Shown: positions 1-12,340, numbered from the stretch's first letter. The stretch is 64,000 bases of DNA from Ailanthus altissimus (GCA_946807835.1 OX327683.1:37693001-37757000), one strand, 5' to 3'. A program made the numbers and translations. The notes: a model not told the origin generated them from the letters alone.

Positions 1-399
1 TAAAGAAAGTATGGGCATTTTTGAAAATATTTAAATTTGAGAGTCTTAACTTTTTTAACAATTATTTTAACTTTTTAAATTTTTTAGCCAGCAAACCAAA
101 ACAAAAATATATTTTCACTATTTGAACAGTAACGGCTACAATGAACAGTATCATTACAGTGTCCAATATTTTGCTACAGTAATTTTTTATTCAAAATTAA
201 ATATTTTTTTATTAAAATTATATTTATTTTATATTATTTGTTTATTTATTTTAATCATATTACAACAAATTTTCTATAAAATAAAATAATTATTTAATGT
301 AGTTAAATTAAACTAAACAATAAATAAAAAATAATTTCTAATGCAAATTAGGTTGACAAAAAAATCACAAGGTCCATTGAACATCTATGTGTAATGGGG

Positions 400-1000
400 A
401 ACAATAGCACGGCAGCCCATGTGATATGTAGTCTCAATATTGGTAGTTGTTAGTAGTTATAAGTTACTATTAATTGTTGTAATAAGTGCTAGCATTCCAA
501 GTGCCTAGTTTATTGGTAGTAGTTGGTAATTAGTAGTTGTAAGTTTTCATTAATAATTGTAATAAGTGTTGGAATCCCAAGTGCCTAAATTATTGGTAGT
601 AGTTGGTAGTTAGTAGTTTGAAGTTGTTATTAGTTGCTGTAATAAATACTAGACATCCCGAGAGGTCTCTAAAAATATATGAGAGATGAAGGAGAACGAA
701 AATAGAATTGATCATGTTAATGTTGAGAGTTTTCTCTTAAGTTCTTCAAAGAACTATAATTAGAACTTATCAAGATTTTAATCTTGTGGCGTTCTTTTAG
801 ACTTATCACTCATAACTTCTCATCTATCTTAAGTGTGGCGTCTACTATCTTCTTATACATCTGGTTCTTATCTTTGATAGATAATGGGTCAAGGTTAATT
901 TTATTTATTTATATAAAAATCTGAATTAGAACAATCATTGGTAAAGAAACCTCATTGAGCGTCGGGTCTCACTTTTCTTTGTGAGGTTCACATCAATTTC
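400..1000. repeat. LTR-like fragment with three ~81-bp tandem units
   Basis: Three diverged tandem units lie at about 458-665; the word 'gtaataagtg' recurs at about 479 and 559, and 'gtaataaata' at about 640. They combine 'ttggtagt' words with a 'ccaagtgcct' block. A transcript-leader-like stretch follows to about 1000, with 'gagagatgaaggagaa' and a C/T-rich tail. This arrangement is common in copia-type LTRs, but I found no partner LTR, PBS or coding sequence. It lies inside the foldback element at 1-1795. Confidence 0.35.
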
Positions 1001-1167
1001 ATAAACAAATACAAGCTTAATTATATTTATTGATAATTAAATAATAAATAATAAATAAATAAAAATTTAAATTTAAATTTAAATAAATTTAATTATTTAT
1101 AAATAATATAAACTAATCATGCTCTATATAATAAAATAAAATTATAAAAAATAATTAAATATTGAGA

Positions 1168-1242
1168 AAAAATATCATGCCCATATTTAGGTATGGGCGC
1201 AATAAAAATATGTCGCGCCCATATTTGGGCGCGATAAAAAAT
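1168..1242. repeat. Pair of short GC-rich palindromes
   Basis: Two neighbouring dyads, 'tgcccatatttaggtatgggc' shortened at the centre and 'gcgcccatatttgggcgc', stand out from more than 90% A/T surroundings. They could be remnants of a short repeat or hairpins. No function is assigned. Confidence 0.5.
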
Positions 1243-2582
1243 GTAGTTTTTTTTTTATTTATTATAATATTTTTATTTTATTTTTACTTATTATTTTTTA
1301 TAATTAGTATTTTATTTTTACTTTTAATAGTATTTATTTATTTTATATAATTATTTATATTATTTATTAAAAAAATTGTATTTATTTATTAAAAATATAT
1401 TTATTTATTAATTATTTAATTTATTATATTATTTATTTAGTTTAGTTTAACCATGTATTTATTTAAATTTTGTAAAAAATATGATTAAATTAAATAATTA
1501 ATAAATAATATAATCAAATAAAATAAATATAATGTTAATAAATAAATTTAAATAAATATAATTTTAAGTAAAGTAAAAGTATAAATAAATTAGATATAAA
1601 ATTAAATTAAATTAAAAAATAACTGTAACAAGTACTATTCACCATAGCAGGTACTGCATAAATAATAAAAAGATATTTTTATTTAAAAGTGGTTTGTTTA
1701 ACTAAAAACAAATTAAAAAAATTAAAATGGTGGCTATAAAAGTTAACGCCACTCAAATTTGGCTATTTTTAAAAAATTTCCAAGAAAGTAAACATTATAA
1801 TTTAGTTAACAATCAAATTGTAAAAGAATTTTAGTGCCGACTATTTTAGAGTTGTGTATTACAAGGTAAATGACTTCAAGGTTCGTTTTGTTATGGAAGT
1901 GTTGCAGCTTTAAGGTCACAACTACTAAGAATATGAAAGTACTAATTACCAAATGGAAGAAATTGAGTGTTTAGTAAATGTTTAATTGTGAAGTGAAAGT
2001 TGTGTTTATAAACATATTAATTGTTGTGCTTCTAAAATATAACAAAAATAACTTTATTCCAAATGGATCATTCATCTATTAAATAATTGTTATGTTCTCA
2101 AAATACTACAAAATCACCTCTATACCAAATAAAACCAAATCCTATATACACACCATAAAGTTTTTTTTACTAAAAAAAGTGATAAATTTTCACGTATTTA
2201 ATATATTGATCATCTACAATTTTTTATTAGTTTTTAGACATTACAAATACAAAACATAGTAATGTATTATTAGTAAAACTTGTCAAATATTATATGTCCT
2301 TAATTTTTTTATTATATAATATAATTTTATCTTTTTTAAATACTTATTACATGATTAAAAAATTACTAAAACTTGTTTAGAAAATTTCAATCATTATAAT
2401 TATTTCTATAAAAAAAAAAGTAAATTCTCACAAAGTGGAAAAAGAGACTCAAATTTTTATAAATTATATACAAGAGATTACATTTTTATCTAACGATCAC
2501 AAAAATCGTGCTTGTATAACATTTATGTTAAATTGATAGATGGAGGTTTTTTGTTTCGTTTTTTTAATTGATGAATTTTTCG

Positions 2583-2780
2583 TGTTAGAAATATAAAGGG
2601 AATATATTTCATTATAAAAAATAAAACTATACAATGGAACTTTTATATAGGCTGTAACTTTATTATATAATAGGAAAGTAATATATATAAGAAAATAATA
2701 TTTTACATTAATAACATGTATATATGGTAGGAGGGTATAAATGAATTATTTCAGAATTATTCCAGAATTATTCTTTAATA
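2583..2780 (-). repeat. Copia-1 3' LTR
   Basis: This 198-bp repeat matches 12341-12533. On the minus strand it starts TATTAAAG and ends TAACA; the usual TG start has become TA in both LTRs. A C-rich stretch (G-rich on the sense strand) at 2781-2788 is the polypurine tract. Differences from the other LTR are mostly G-to-A and C-to-T transitions. Confidence 0.88.
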
Positions 2781-2793
2781 CCCCTCCTCAAAC

Positions 2794-2987
2794 TCAAGAT
2801 GACGCAGTAGAAGCAAGTTTGAGTTTGGAGACTAAAGCATGAAAACGGCGCAGAAGAAGAGATTTGGTAAAAATATCAGCAGGTTGCTCCTCAGATGAGA
2901 TGGAGTGGAGCATGATAGTGCCTTGAGAAACGTGTTGCCGAACAAAGTGACAATCTGTTTCAATATATTTAGTCCGCTCATGAAACA
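2794..2987 (-). pseudogene. Copia-1 RNase H, C-terminal piece
   Basis: The minus-strand translation has the end of a copia RNase H/connection region, with FHERTKYIETDCHF followed by ADIFTKSL, the usual last conserved block before the element's stop codon. It is the direct continuation of the fragment ending at 5708. The two parts were separated by the 2.7-kb solo LTR at 2988-5702. Confidence 0.85.
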
Positions 2988-5702
2988 TGTAGTAACCAGT
3001 ATCCACGACTGGTAAGAATAAGTATTTATATATGTATAAATATACGTATTTTATTTGTATGTTGGTGATACTTGAATTATATATTGTTATTAGTAATATT
3101 TTATAGGTTAAGGATATACGATTAGTATTGGGTTTATTTGTATGACTTTAGATTTATTTTAGGGACCAAATTGTTATACTTTGAAAGTTTTGGGGGCAAA
3201 TTCGTAAATACCAAAAATTAGCCTCTTAGTATAAAAATACACTTTTAAACCCTAATTTACCATTTTTAGGTCGAGCTACCCATTTTAAGAGAGAGAAGAG
3301 AGAAATAGAGGAGAGAGAAAGAGGAGAAGAAGAAGAAAAAGAAGAAGAAATTGGAATTTTGAATTTCAAGAGGTATATCATACGTATTTCTTAATTTATT
3401 GGTATTAATTAAGTTAATTCCTTTAAGTTTTGATTTCTGAAAATATGTATAATTGAGGATTTGTTGTGTATTTCGTAAGATCATATGAGAATTGATGATG
3501 ATCTATAAGATAGTTTGATAAATCATGATGAATTATGGAATTTCTGCTGGATAATCTCTTGATCTAGGAATTTTATAAATTGTTGTGATTCGATTCTGGT
3601 TTTGAATTTTGAGTATATGAAATTAGACATGTTAAGGATCATCTGAGACTTTGAATCGATTGAAAATTCTGGAAATTTAATTTATAGTGAATTTACCAAA
3701 ATGACCCTGAAATTCTAGAAATTTCCTGTATAAACAGTATAATACAGTGACGAACAATGTTTGTCCTACTGAATGATCTTCAAAAATTATGAATTTGTGG
3801 AATATGATAATTTTATATGTCTAATATGATATACTCGGAATTGAGAATTTAGATCAATGTGGTTGAAGTGTTATGAATTTCTAAAGTGTATCAGCTCATT
3901 GTAATATTTGATTAATAGATTTTTAAAGTTATAGAATAAAATAGTTTTAAAATACTTTTGGCAGTGATATGGAAGTGAAATATTTATCATGGACTGAGAT
4001 ATGTGTTAAGAGTAATTATGTGGCAGTTTTATAATTTTTGAGTTAGTATATGATTTTATAAAATTGGGAGATTGAATACTGTTCAGTAAGTATCTTGATC
4101 CTGTCAGGTTTGTAGTTTGGATTCGATGATGTGTATGAAATGGATTGTGTAGTAATTTTGATATAATATTCATATATAGGAAGGATATATGAGTCAAGAT
4201 TAATACATTCTGATTTTGGAGTAATTGGACATCATTTGATGTATTAGAAAATTTTTGTTAAGTGTAAGTGGTCAGAATGACAAGTTTTGAGAAATCAAGT
4301 ATTTAGACCAATTTGATGTGTTAAATGCATTGTGTATAATTTTGTAAGCTATTTAAGTATTTGTGTGAATTGTGAGGCTTATGAAAGGATTGATCTCCAT
4401 TGATAGGTTAAGGAGATTTAAGCCTTGTAGCTGTAAGTGCTAAGAGGTAAGTATACTAGACTTTTTACTGAAATCACAATAAACATAGTAATTGTTTTGT
4501 ATGATTTTGCAAATGGGGTTAAGAATATGTTTATGTTATGTCAAAGTATATTTTGATATGAAATATGAATATATGTTTCTGAATGTGAGCATTGACATTG
4601 AGCATGGACATACATGTGTTTTTATAAGTGAGCTTTCAAAATAAGATGTGTTTAATAAAGAAAGCTTTTGAAGTGTAATATGTCCATGAGAAATATTTTG
4701 TATTTTGAGGGTACTTGAACTCACTGTTAACTTAGTAGGCATTTTATGTGATTTGTGGAGCCTTTATGTGTGGCCTTTCCTTCGGGATTGGTATATGTTA
4801 TGTGTTCCGTATGTAGGGAGGATCCTATTGGTACCTAAAGGAAGTGTGAGTCATCACATTCGTGTGGTGGCGTATTGGTACATGTGAGAGGACTCACCGA
4901 TGATCAGGGTGAGGGTTTGGCTTTTACCTTCGGGCATAAGCGTTATATATGTGTGATTTAAAGACCTCACTTGTACTATTCCTCTCATACGGTATGTCAC
5001 CTACGAGTGACATTTGGCTCATTATGTGATATGTGATATGTAAGTCCTACTAAGTAGTAGTTGAGTGATGGTATTCCTATTATGTGTTTTGAAAGAATGT
5101 GTAAGCGCTTACATGATATGTGATTTGATAAGATTATGATTTTGATTGATCACAGCATATCATACATATGCATTGTGTACATATATGTATTTGTATTTGA
5201 TATATGAAAAACTAGTATGCTTACTGAGTTTTATACTCATTATAGTTTATGGTGATTTCAGGTAAATAAGGTACATGTGTGCTTAGCGGATTTGGCAAGG
5301 CTTCTGCTGTTCCTTGGGTTCCCTAAGTTGTTAGGTTGCTAAGTGTTTCATTTGGGGACACGTGGGATAAGATATTGGATTTGTCCCTATTGAATAAATA
5401 CTTATGTATTATTTTATTATGTGTGGTTGGATTTAGTTTAAGTTTCACCAAGTGTAGTAATGGATTGATTTTAAGTAAGAATTTGCAATGAATATATTCT
5501 GGGCTTCCGGTAACAAAGTTGCTACTGGTGACGTAGTAGAGTGTTAATCTCTGAGAAAACTCTGCGTATCTCCGGTTTACTAATTGTCCCAGTCATAATT
5601 CAATTGCTATAATTCTGAAAGAAATTAAAATAAATGCTTAAGTATTATTGAATGAATGTACGTGATGTCGTGTGTCAGATCTTTTGGGTCTGGGGCGTGA
5701 CA
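2988..5702 (+). mobile_element. Solo LTR A, probably Ty3/gypsy type (2715 bp)
   Basis: It starts TGTAGTAACC, ends GGGGCGTGACA and is flanked by the 5-bp duplication 'aaaca' (2983-2987 and 5703-5707). Removing it rejoins the interrupted RNase H. It has no PBS, polypurine tract or coding sequence and aligns end to end with the reverse complement of 8486-11203. TG..CA ends, a 5-bp duplication and no internal region are what an LTR recombination remnant leaves. The very long LTR and a 'gggcGTGACA' end recall gypsy chromovirus (Tekay/Del-like) LTRs, but the family is inferred. It contains a GAA-rich tract near 3290-3350. The 60-codon frame at 4705-4887 is not taken as a gene. Confidence 0.88.
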
Positions 5703-6386
5703 AAACATATCATTGTGAGCAATTTGGATAGCACTTTGATTGTCACAGTAAAGAGGTGTAGCTCCAGTATGAGAAATACTCATATATTCAAGAAGCCAGT
5801 GGAGCCAGACAATTTCTTGGGTAGTATCTGCAAGAGCACGATATTCAGCTTCAGTACTCGAGCGAGTAACAGCTGTCTGTTTCTTACTTTTCCATGAAAA
5901 AAGAGAATCACCCAAGAAAAGACAAAATTCAGTAGTTGATCTACGATCCGTAGGATCACCCGCCCAATCCACATCAGTATAAGCTCGTAACACAAGAGGA
6001 GAATGAGACGAAAAACGGAGACCGTGAAAAAGTGTACCTTTGAGATAACGTAAGATATGAAGAACTACTACATAATGAGAGGTACGAGGAGTGGCCATAA
6101 ACTGACTCACAACATGAACAACATGAACAATGTCTGGGCGAGTAACTATAAGGTAGACCAAACTACCAACCAATTGACAATAAAGGGTAGCATCACTTAG
6201 AAGAGTACCATCAGAGGATCGGAGTTTGGCATTAGGCTCTAGAGGAGTAGAGGCAGTCTTACTGTCTGTCAACCCAACTTTAGCAAGTAGATCGGATGCA
6301 TATTTAGCCTGAGAAAGATAATACCCTGTAGAGTCGGATAGTACTTCAAGGCTAAGGAAATAACTAAGGTTGCCAAGATTTTTCAT
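5703..6386 (-). pseudogene. Copia-1 reverse transcriptase end and RNase H
   Basis: The minus-strand frame has the RT thumb/connection region (LGNLSYFLSLEV, YCQLVGSLVYL, TRPDI) and then RNase H (YTDVDWAGDPTDRRST, SSTEAEYRALADT, YCDNQSAIQIAHN). These carry the Asp and Glu residues expected of a copia RNase H active site. The frame is open for about 228 codons and is cut at its 3' end by solo LTR A. A stop separates it from the upstream RT block. Confidence 0.88.
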
Positions 6387-6395
6387 CTCAAAGTG

Positions 6396-6992
6396 TTAAT
6401 GAAGAAAGTTCTTGAGAGTAGAAAGACCAAGAAGATCATCACCCGTGATAATCATATCATCAACATAGATAAGTAAGAGAACACAACCTTGTGCTGTCTT
6501 GCGGACAAAAAGAGCTGAGTTATAGGGACTAGACTGAAAACCATGCTGAAGAATAGTCCCACTAAACTTTACAAACCATGCACGAGGAGCTTGTTTAAGA
6601 CTATACAGAGCACGACGAAGTTTACAGACTTTGCCTGGAGGATGTGGATAACCGGGAGGAGGCTTCATATATACTTCTTCAGTGAGATCACCATTGAGGA
6701 AAGCATTTTTGACATCTATCTGAAATAATGTCCAACCACGAACTGCAGCAACAGCTAATAAACTTCAAACAGAAGTAAGTCTAACAACTGGGGCAAAAGT
6801 TTCTTCATAATCTATTCCATATTCTTGGGTAAAGCCTTTGGCAACCAGGCGGGCTTTATAATGCTCAATAGATCCATCAGATTTGGTCTTAATCTTGTAC
6901 ACCCATTTGCATCCAATGGCAGTTTTATTAGAAGGAAGAGGAACAAAATCCCAAGTATGTGACTTCTCAAGGGCCTGCAATTCTTTTGTCAT
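6396..6992 (-). pseudogene. Copia-1 reverse transcriptase core, broken
   Basis: There are two open blocks on the minus strand. 6765-6992 holds the RT N-terminus ([43 protein letters not shown]). 6396-6668 holds the palm (LRRALYSLKQAPRAW) and the catalytic YVDD at residues 68-71 of that block. The roughly 100 bp between them still encodes RT-like residues but is interrupted. Not functional. Confidence 0.88.
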
Positions 6993-7001
6993 TGCTTGTT
7001 G

Positions 7002-8485
7002 CTAAACATGATTAGAACTGGCCTCGAAATATAATTGAGGCAAATATAAAGAAAGGGTAGTAGAGAAATAATGATAATCACGAAGTTTAACAGGAAGTTC
7101 TCTTACCCGATATGAACGACGAAGAGAGGGTATAGAGGAAGCCTCAGGGATGTTGAGAGCAGATCCTTCAAACGAGGTAGGAGGCTCAGAAGCAGGCGTC
7201 GTTTCAGCAGATTCACCTGTATGAAACTCAGAAGAAATATCTGTAGACAAAGTATCGGGAAAAAGATCAACAGAATTATCTGTAAAAAATTGTGACATAG
7301 GAGGAGACACAGATTTAAAGTTAGATACAGAGGAAAACATCGTATGCTCGAGAAAGACTACATGACGAGAAACACGAAGACGATTAAATATAAGATCCCA
7401 ACACCTATAACCTTTATGTTCTATCCCATATCCCAAGAAGCAACATAATCGAGTACGTAGCTCGAGTTTAGTATGCTCATGTTTTTGAAGTAGAACAAAA
7501 CAAATACAACCGAATACTTTGAGGAGTTTGTAATTAGGTGGGATTCCATAAAGACGCTCATAAGGTGACTTGTTCTCTATAACAGGAGAAGGAATACGAT
7601 TAATGGTAAAGACAGCGGTTAAAGTAGCTTCTCCCCAAAAATGTTCAGGACACGAGGAAGAGATAAGAAGAGCACGAGTAGTATCTAAAATGTGTCTGTG
7701 TTTACGTTCAGCTTTCCCATTTTGCTGAGATGTACCAGGACAAAACCTTTGACATATAGTACCGTGATCCTGTAAAAGATTTAAAAAATCAGAATCTCTA
7801 TACTCCATAGCATTATCAGTGCAAAAAACCTTAATAGGACACGAGAACTGAGTTTTAACCATCTGAGCAAAGTCTCGGTAATTTTAGTAAATTCAGATCG
7901 TTATTTCATAAGGAACAACCAAGTATACCGAGAATAGTCATCAACGAAAATCACAAAATATTTGGATCCTCCCATTGTAGGATTTGAAGAAGGACCCCAT
8001 ATATCAAAATGTATAAGATCAAATGGAGCATGAGAGACAGTAGTACTATTATCAAAAGGTAAGGCTGGTTGTTTAGTTAAAGGACATGTAAGGCAATCAT
8101 CTTTATTATCAGAAACAATACCTAAGTGACCACTGGATACTAGAGATCGGATGCGATTAATTGACGCATGACTCAAACAAGAATGCTAAAGATGTAACGA
8201 AGGTACTGAATAGGTAGATGCTACAGACGAAGGATATAGAGAGGATAAATCTAAAGAGATGAGTTCATACAAACGTCCAACCTTACGGCCTGTCCCAAGC
8301 GTCCGACCGGTCTTTGGATCCTGCACATAACAACTAGAAGCAGTAAACAAGACATTAAGACCAAGTTTGCATAATTGACCAACAGATAAAAGATTTAAGA
8401 TAAGGTTAGGAATAAAAAATGTGTCAAATATAGAAAGATTAGGGCAAGACACGTGACCAACATGGTTAACTTTCATGAGAGAACC
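7002..8485 (-). pseudogene. Copia-1 GAG-pre-integrase and integrase, broken
   Basis: Three minus-strand blocks follow one another. 8186-8485 holds the region before integrase (LILNLLSVGQLCKLGL). 7901-8176 has the zinc-binding end (DCLTCPLTKQ), the first catalytic Asp (HFDIWGP) and VDDYSRYTW. 7002-7862 has the second Asp (CTDNAMEY) and the Glu of GKAERKHR 35 residues later, so the DD35E pattern is still readable, followed by the C-terminal KVFGC and FLGYG blocks. Stops near 7870-7900 and 8180 break the frame. The protease joins this block once solo LTR B is taken out. Confidence 0.88.
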
Positions 8486-11203
8486 TGTCACGCCCCAGAC
8501 CCAAAAGATCTGACACACGACATCACTTACATTCATTCAATAATACTTAAACATTCATTTTAATTTCTTTCAGAATTATAGCAATTGAATTATGACTGGG
8601 ACAATTAGTAAACCGGAGATACGCAGAGTTTTCTCAGAGATTAACACTCTACTACGTCACCAGTAGCAACTTTGTTACCGGAAGCCCAGAATATATTCAT
8701 TGTAAATTCTTACTTAAAATCAATCCATTACTACACTTGGTGAAACTTAAACTAAGTCCAACCACACACAATAAAATAATACATAGGTATTTATTCACTA
8801 GGGACAAATCAAATATCTTATCCCACGTGTCCCCAAATGAAACACTTAGCAACCTAACAACTTAGGGAACCCAAGGAACAGCAGAAGCCTTGCCAAATCC
8901 GCTAAGCACACATGTACCTTATTTACCTGAAATCACCATAAACTATAATGAGTATAAAACTCAGTAAGCATACTAGTTTTTCATATATCAAATACAAATA
9001 CATATATGTACACAATGCATATGTATGATATGTTGTGATCAATCAAAATTATAATCTTATCAAATCACATATCATGTAAGCGCTTACACATTCTTTCAAA
9101 ACACATAATAGGAATACCATCACTCAACTAGTACTTAGTAGGACTTACATATCACATATCACATAATGAGCCAAATGTCACTCGTAGGTGACATACCGTA
9201 TGAGAGGAATAGTACAAGTGAGGTCTTTAAATCACACATATATAACGCTTATGCCCGAAGGTAAAAGCCAAACCCTCACCCTGATCATCGGTGAGTCCTC
9301 TCACATGTACCAATACGCCACCACACGAATGTGATGACTCACACTTCCTTTAGGTACCAATAGGATCCTCCCTACATACGGAACACATAACATATACCAA
9401 TCCCGAAGGAAAGGCCACACATAAAGGCTCCACAAATCACATAAAATGCCTACTAAGTTAACAGTGAGTTCAAGTACCCTCAAATCACAAAATATTTCTC
9501 ATGGACATATTACACTTCAAAAGCTTTCTTTGTTAAACGCATCTTATTTTGGAAAGCTCACTTTCAAAAACACATGTATGTCCATGCTCAATGTCAATGC
9601 TCACATTCATAAACATATATTCACATTTCATATCAAAATATACTTTGACATATCATAAACATATTCTTAACCCCATTTACAAAATCATACAAAACAATTA
9701 TTATGTTTATTGTGATTCCAGTAGTAAGTCTAGTATACTTACCTCTTGACACTTTCAGCTACAAGGCTTAAATCTCCTTAACCTATCAATGGAGATTAAT
9801 CCTTTCATAAGCCTCACAATTCACACAAATACTTTAAATAGCTTACAAAATTATACACAATGCATTTATCACATCAAATTGGTCTAAATATTTGGTTTCT
9901 CAAAACCTGTCATTCTGACCACTTACACTTAACAAAAATTTCTAATACATCAAATGATGTCCAATTACTCCGAAATCAGAATATATCATTCTTGACTCAT
10001 ATATACGTCTTATATATGAATATTATATCAAAATTCCTACACAATCCATTCCATACACACCATCGAATCCAAACTACAAACCTGACAGGATCAAGATACT
10101 TACTGAACAGTATTCAATCTCCAAATTTTATAAAATCATATACTAACTCAAAAATTATAAAACTACCACATAATTACTCTTGACACATATCTCAGTCCAT
10201 GATAAATATTTGGCTTCCAAATAACTGCCAAAAGTATTTTAAAACTATTTTATTTCATAACTTTAAAAATCTGTTAATCAAATACTACAATGAGCTGATA
10301 CACTTTAGAAATTCATAACACTTCAACCACATTGATCCAAATTCTCAATTCCGAGTATATCATATTAGACATATAAAATTATCATATTACACAAATTCAT
10401 AATTTTTAAAGATCATTCAGCAGGTCAAAAATTATTTTCCACTGTATCATACTGTTTACACAGGAAATTTCCAGAATTCCAGGGTCATTTTGGTAAATTC
10501 ACTACAAATTCAATTTCCGAGATTTTCAGTCGATTCAAAGTCTCAGATGATCCTAAACATGTCTAATTTCATATACTCAAAATTCAAAACCAGAATCGAA
10601 TCACAACAATTTATAAATTTCCTAGATCAAGAGGTTATCCAGCAGAAATTCCATAATTCATCATGATTTATCAAACTATCTTATAGATCATCATCAATTC
10701 TCACAACATCAAACGAAATACACATCAAATCCTTAATTATACATATTTCCAGAAATCAAAACTTAAAGAAATTAACTTAATTAACACCAATAAATTGATA
10801 ATTAGTTGTGATATACCTCTAAAGATCCAAAATTCCAATTTCTTCTTCTTTTTCTTCTTCTTCTTCTCTTTCTCTCTCCTTTATTTCTCTCTTCTCTCTC
10901 TAAAAATGGGTAGCTCGACCAAAATGAGAGAATTAGGGTTTTTAAAAGTGTATTTTTATACTAAGTGGTTAATTTTTGGTATTTACGAATTCACCCCCAA
11001 AACTTTCAAAGTATAACAATTTGGTCCCTAAAATAATTCCAAAGTCTTACAAATAAACCCAATACTAATAGTATATCCTTAACCTATAAAAACACTACTA
11101 ATAACAATATATAAATCAAGGATCACCCACATACAAATAAAATACGTATATTTATATATATAAATATACATATTCTTACCGGTTATGGATACTGGTTACT
11201 ACA
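8486..11203 (-). mobile_element. Solo LTR B, same family as A, inverted (2718 bp)
   Basis: On the plus strand it starts TGTCACGCCCC and ends GGTTACTACA, the reverse complement of solo LTR A along its full length. The flanking duplication is 'gaacc' (8481-8485 and 11204-11208), different from that of copy A, so the two inserted separately. Taking it out rejoins the Copia-1 protease end with the integrase-proximal region. A TTC/CT-rich tract at about 10835-10895 corresponds to the GAA tract of copy A. Confidence 0.88.
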
Positions 11204-11532
11204 GAACCATTAACAGTTTGAATAGATGGTAAATAGGAATTAAGAGTTTTAGAAGAGAAAATTGTAGGATCAGAAGTCATGTGATTACAACATGCAGAGT
11301 CAAAATACCAAGAATAATTACTTAAAATATTGGAAGAAGCAGAAATTAAGGGTTTACCAGAAAAGAGGAGTAGACGGAGTAAAGATTCAATGTTAATCGA
11401 ACGATTCACACTATTCTGTGCAGTAGTAACTGCAGCTCCTATAAAAGTCGCACCTTGAGATGTTTCAGATATGTGACATGGCTGAAGTAGAGTAGAACCG
11501 ACAGAAGTACTACACTTATCCATAAATTCCAC
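11204..11532 (-). pseudogene. Copia-1 gag end and protease remnant
   Basis: The minus-strand frame contains WYFDSACCNHMTSD, the retropepsin active-site region of copia elements. The residue after Asp-Ser is Ala where Gly is usual in DSG. The upstream residues look like a gag-protease linker; the zinc knuckle and most of gag are absent. The frame enters solo LTR B at 11203. Confidence 0.82.
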
Positions 11533-11539
11533 AAAAAAA

Positions 11540-12327
11540 ATACTTTTCTTTTTTTACTCAACTTGTATTAATTACAAGTAAACCCCCTGATTTTTAATAA
11601 TTACAAAATAACCCCTTAAATATAATAATTATAAAATAACCCCTAATTTTTCTAAAACTTATAAAATGACCCCTTAAAAATACTATAATTATAAAATTAT
11701 CCTAAAACTTTCAAAAATTACAAAAAAGACCCAAAAGAATAAAAAATTATGATCTGACCTGAAAATACTGAAAAGTTTGCAAACAGGCCCTTAACAGAAA
11801 CCAGTAAACTTCAAAGGGCGCGTCCGGCTTGCTCCGACCTCCGATTGTGGTAAACTCGGCGGCGTTTGAACGGCCGGTGACTGAGGAGTATTTTGGTTTG
11901 GGCGGTGTCGGTAACACCGCCGTATAACGGTCGAGATCTGAAGTGAAAGTAATCGGCGGCACGTCCGGCGATTTTCGATCTCGGATTGTCGCGTCGTCGG
12001 CGACACTGAACGGCCGATGATGGGGGATTCGTTTGGTGTGGGCGGTGTCGGTCACGACGCCGTAGAACGGTCGGGATCTGAAGTGACAGTGGCCAGCAGC
12101 AGTGGCTTTCTGGCGGCGCGTCTGGCAATTTTCGACCTCGAATCGGCGCGTCGTCGACGGCGTTGAAACGGTCGGAGGATTCTGAGTAATTGTAGATGGG
12201 CGGTGGCTAAAACGGCAAGATTTTAAAATTTTCTGACGATTTTTCGAAAAATTTTGATAGATTCCGTCGAATTTTGAAAAAATTTCGACAAATCTCTAAC
12301 TAAGCAAAATTACAATGAAAAAATCAA
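11540..12327 (-). other. Copia-1 non-coding leader with two repeat types
   Basis: 11570-11740 is a series of diverged units of about 30 bp built on 'ataaccccttaa' and 'aattataaaat'. 11865-12210 is GC-rich and made of about 2.5 units with a period near 140 bp; 'ggcggtgtcg' falls at 11901 and 12041, and a third variant lies near 12198. Open frames on the minus strand in the GC-rich part are compositional and overlap one another. It lies between the PBS and the protease remnant, where gag is expected. Confidence 0.7.
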
Positions 12328-12340
12328 AACTCTGATATCA
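12328..12340 (-). other. Copia-1 primer binding site (decayed)
   Basis: The minus-strand sequence TGATATCAGAGTT directly follows the 5' LTR. It matches the initiator-Met tRNA primer site TGGTATCAGAG with one G-to-A change in that core. Confidence 0.8.

Larger units (their letters stand above)
1..1795. repeat. Long-inverted-repeat (foldback-type) element, left end possibly cut by the window edge
   Basis: Bases 1-350 and about 1440-1795 are inverted copies of each other. Both arms carry a run matching 'aaatttgag' followed by 'gttaac', then a block with 'gaacagta' and 'ttacagt', and then a long A/T stretch. The arms are roughly 350 bp and visibly diverged with small indels. The right end falls at the point where the large duplication begins. 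There is no transposase reading frame, and target duplications cannot be judged because the left side may extend out of the window. The centre (about 350-1430) holds unrelated sequence. It resembles a large MITE or MULE-derived foldback; the superfamily is not decided. Confidence 0.6.

Noticed and set aside
2988..11203. A single giant foldback transposon with 2.7-kb terminal inverted repeats and copia pol as its cargo
   Set aside because: The two repeats have different 5-bp target duplications and each interrupts a copia reading block that rejoins when it is removed. The copia LTRs lie outside them. They are two nested insertions.
11747..12128. Overlapping minus-strand open frames of 71-105 codons, Pro/Arg-rich
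   Set aside because: They follow the GC-rich ~140-bp tandem units in more than one frame and resemble no gag or host protein. They are compositional.
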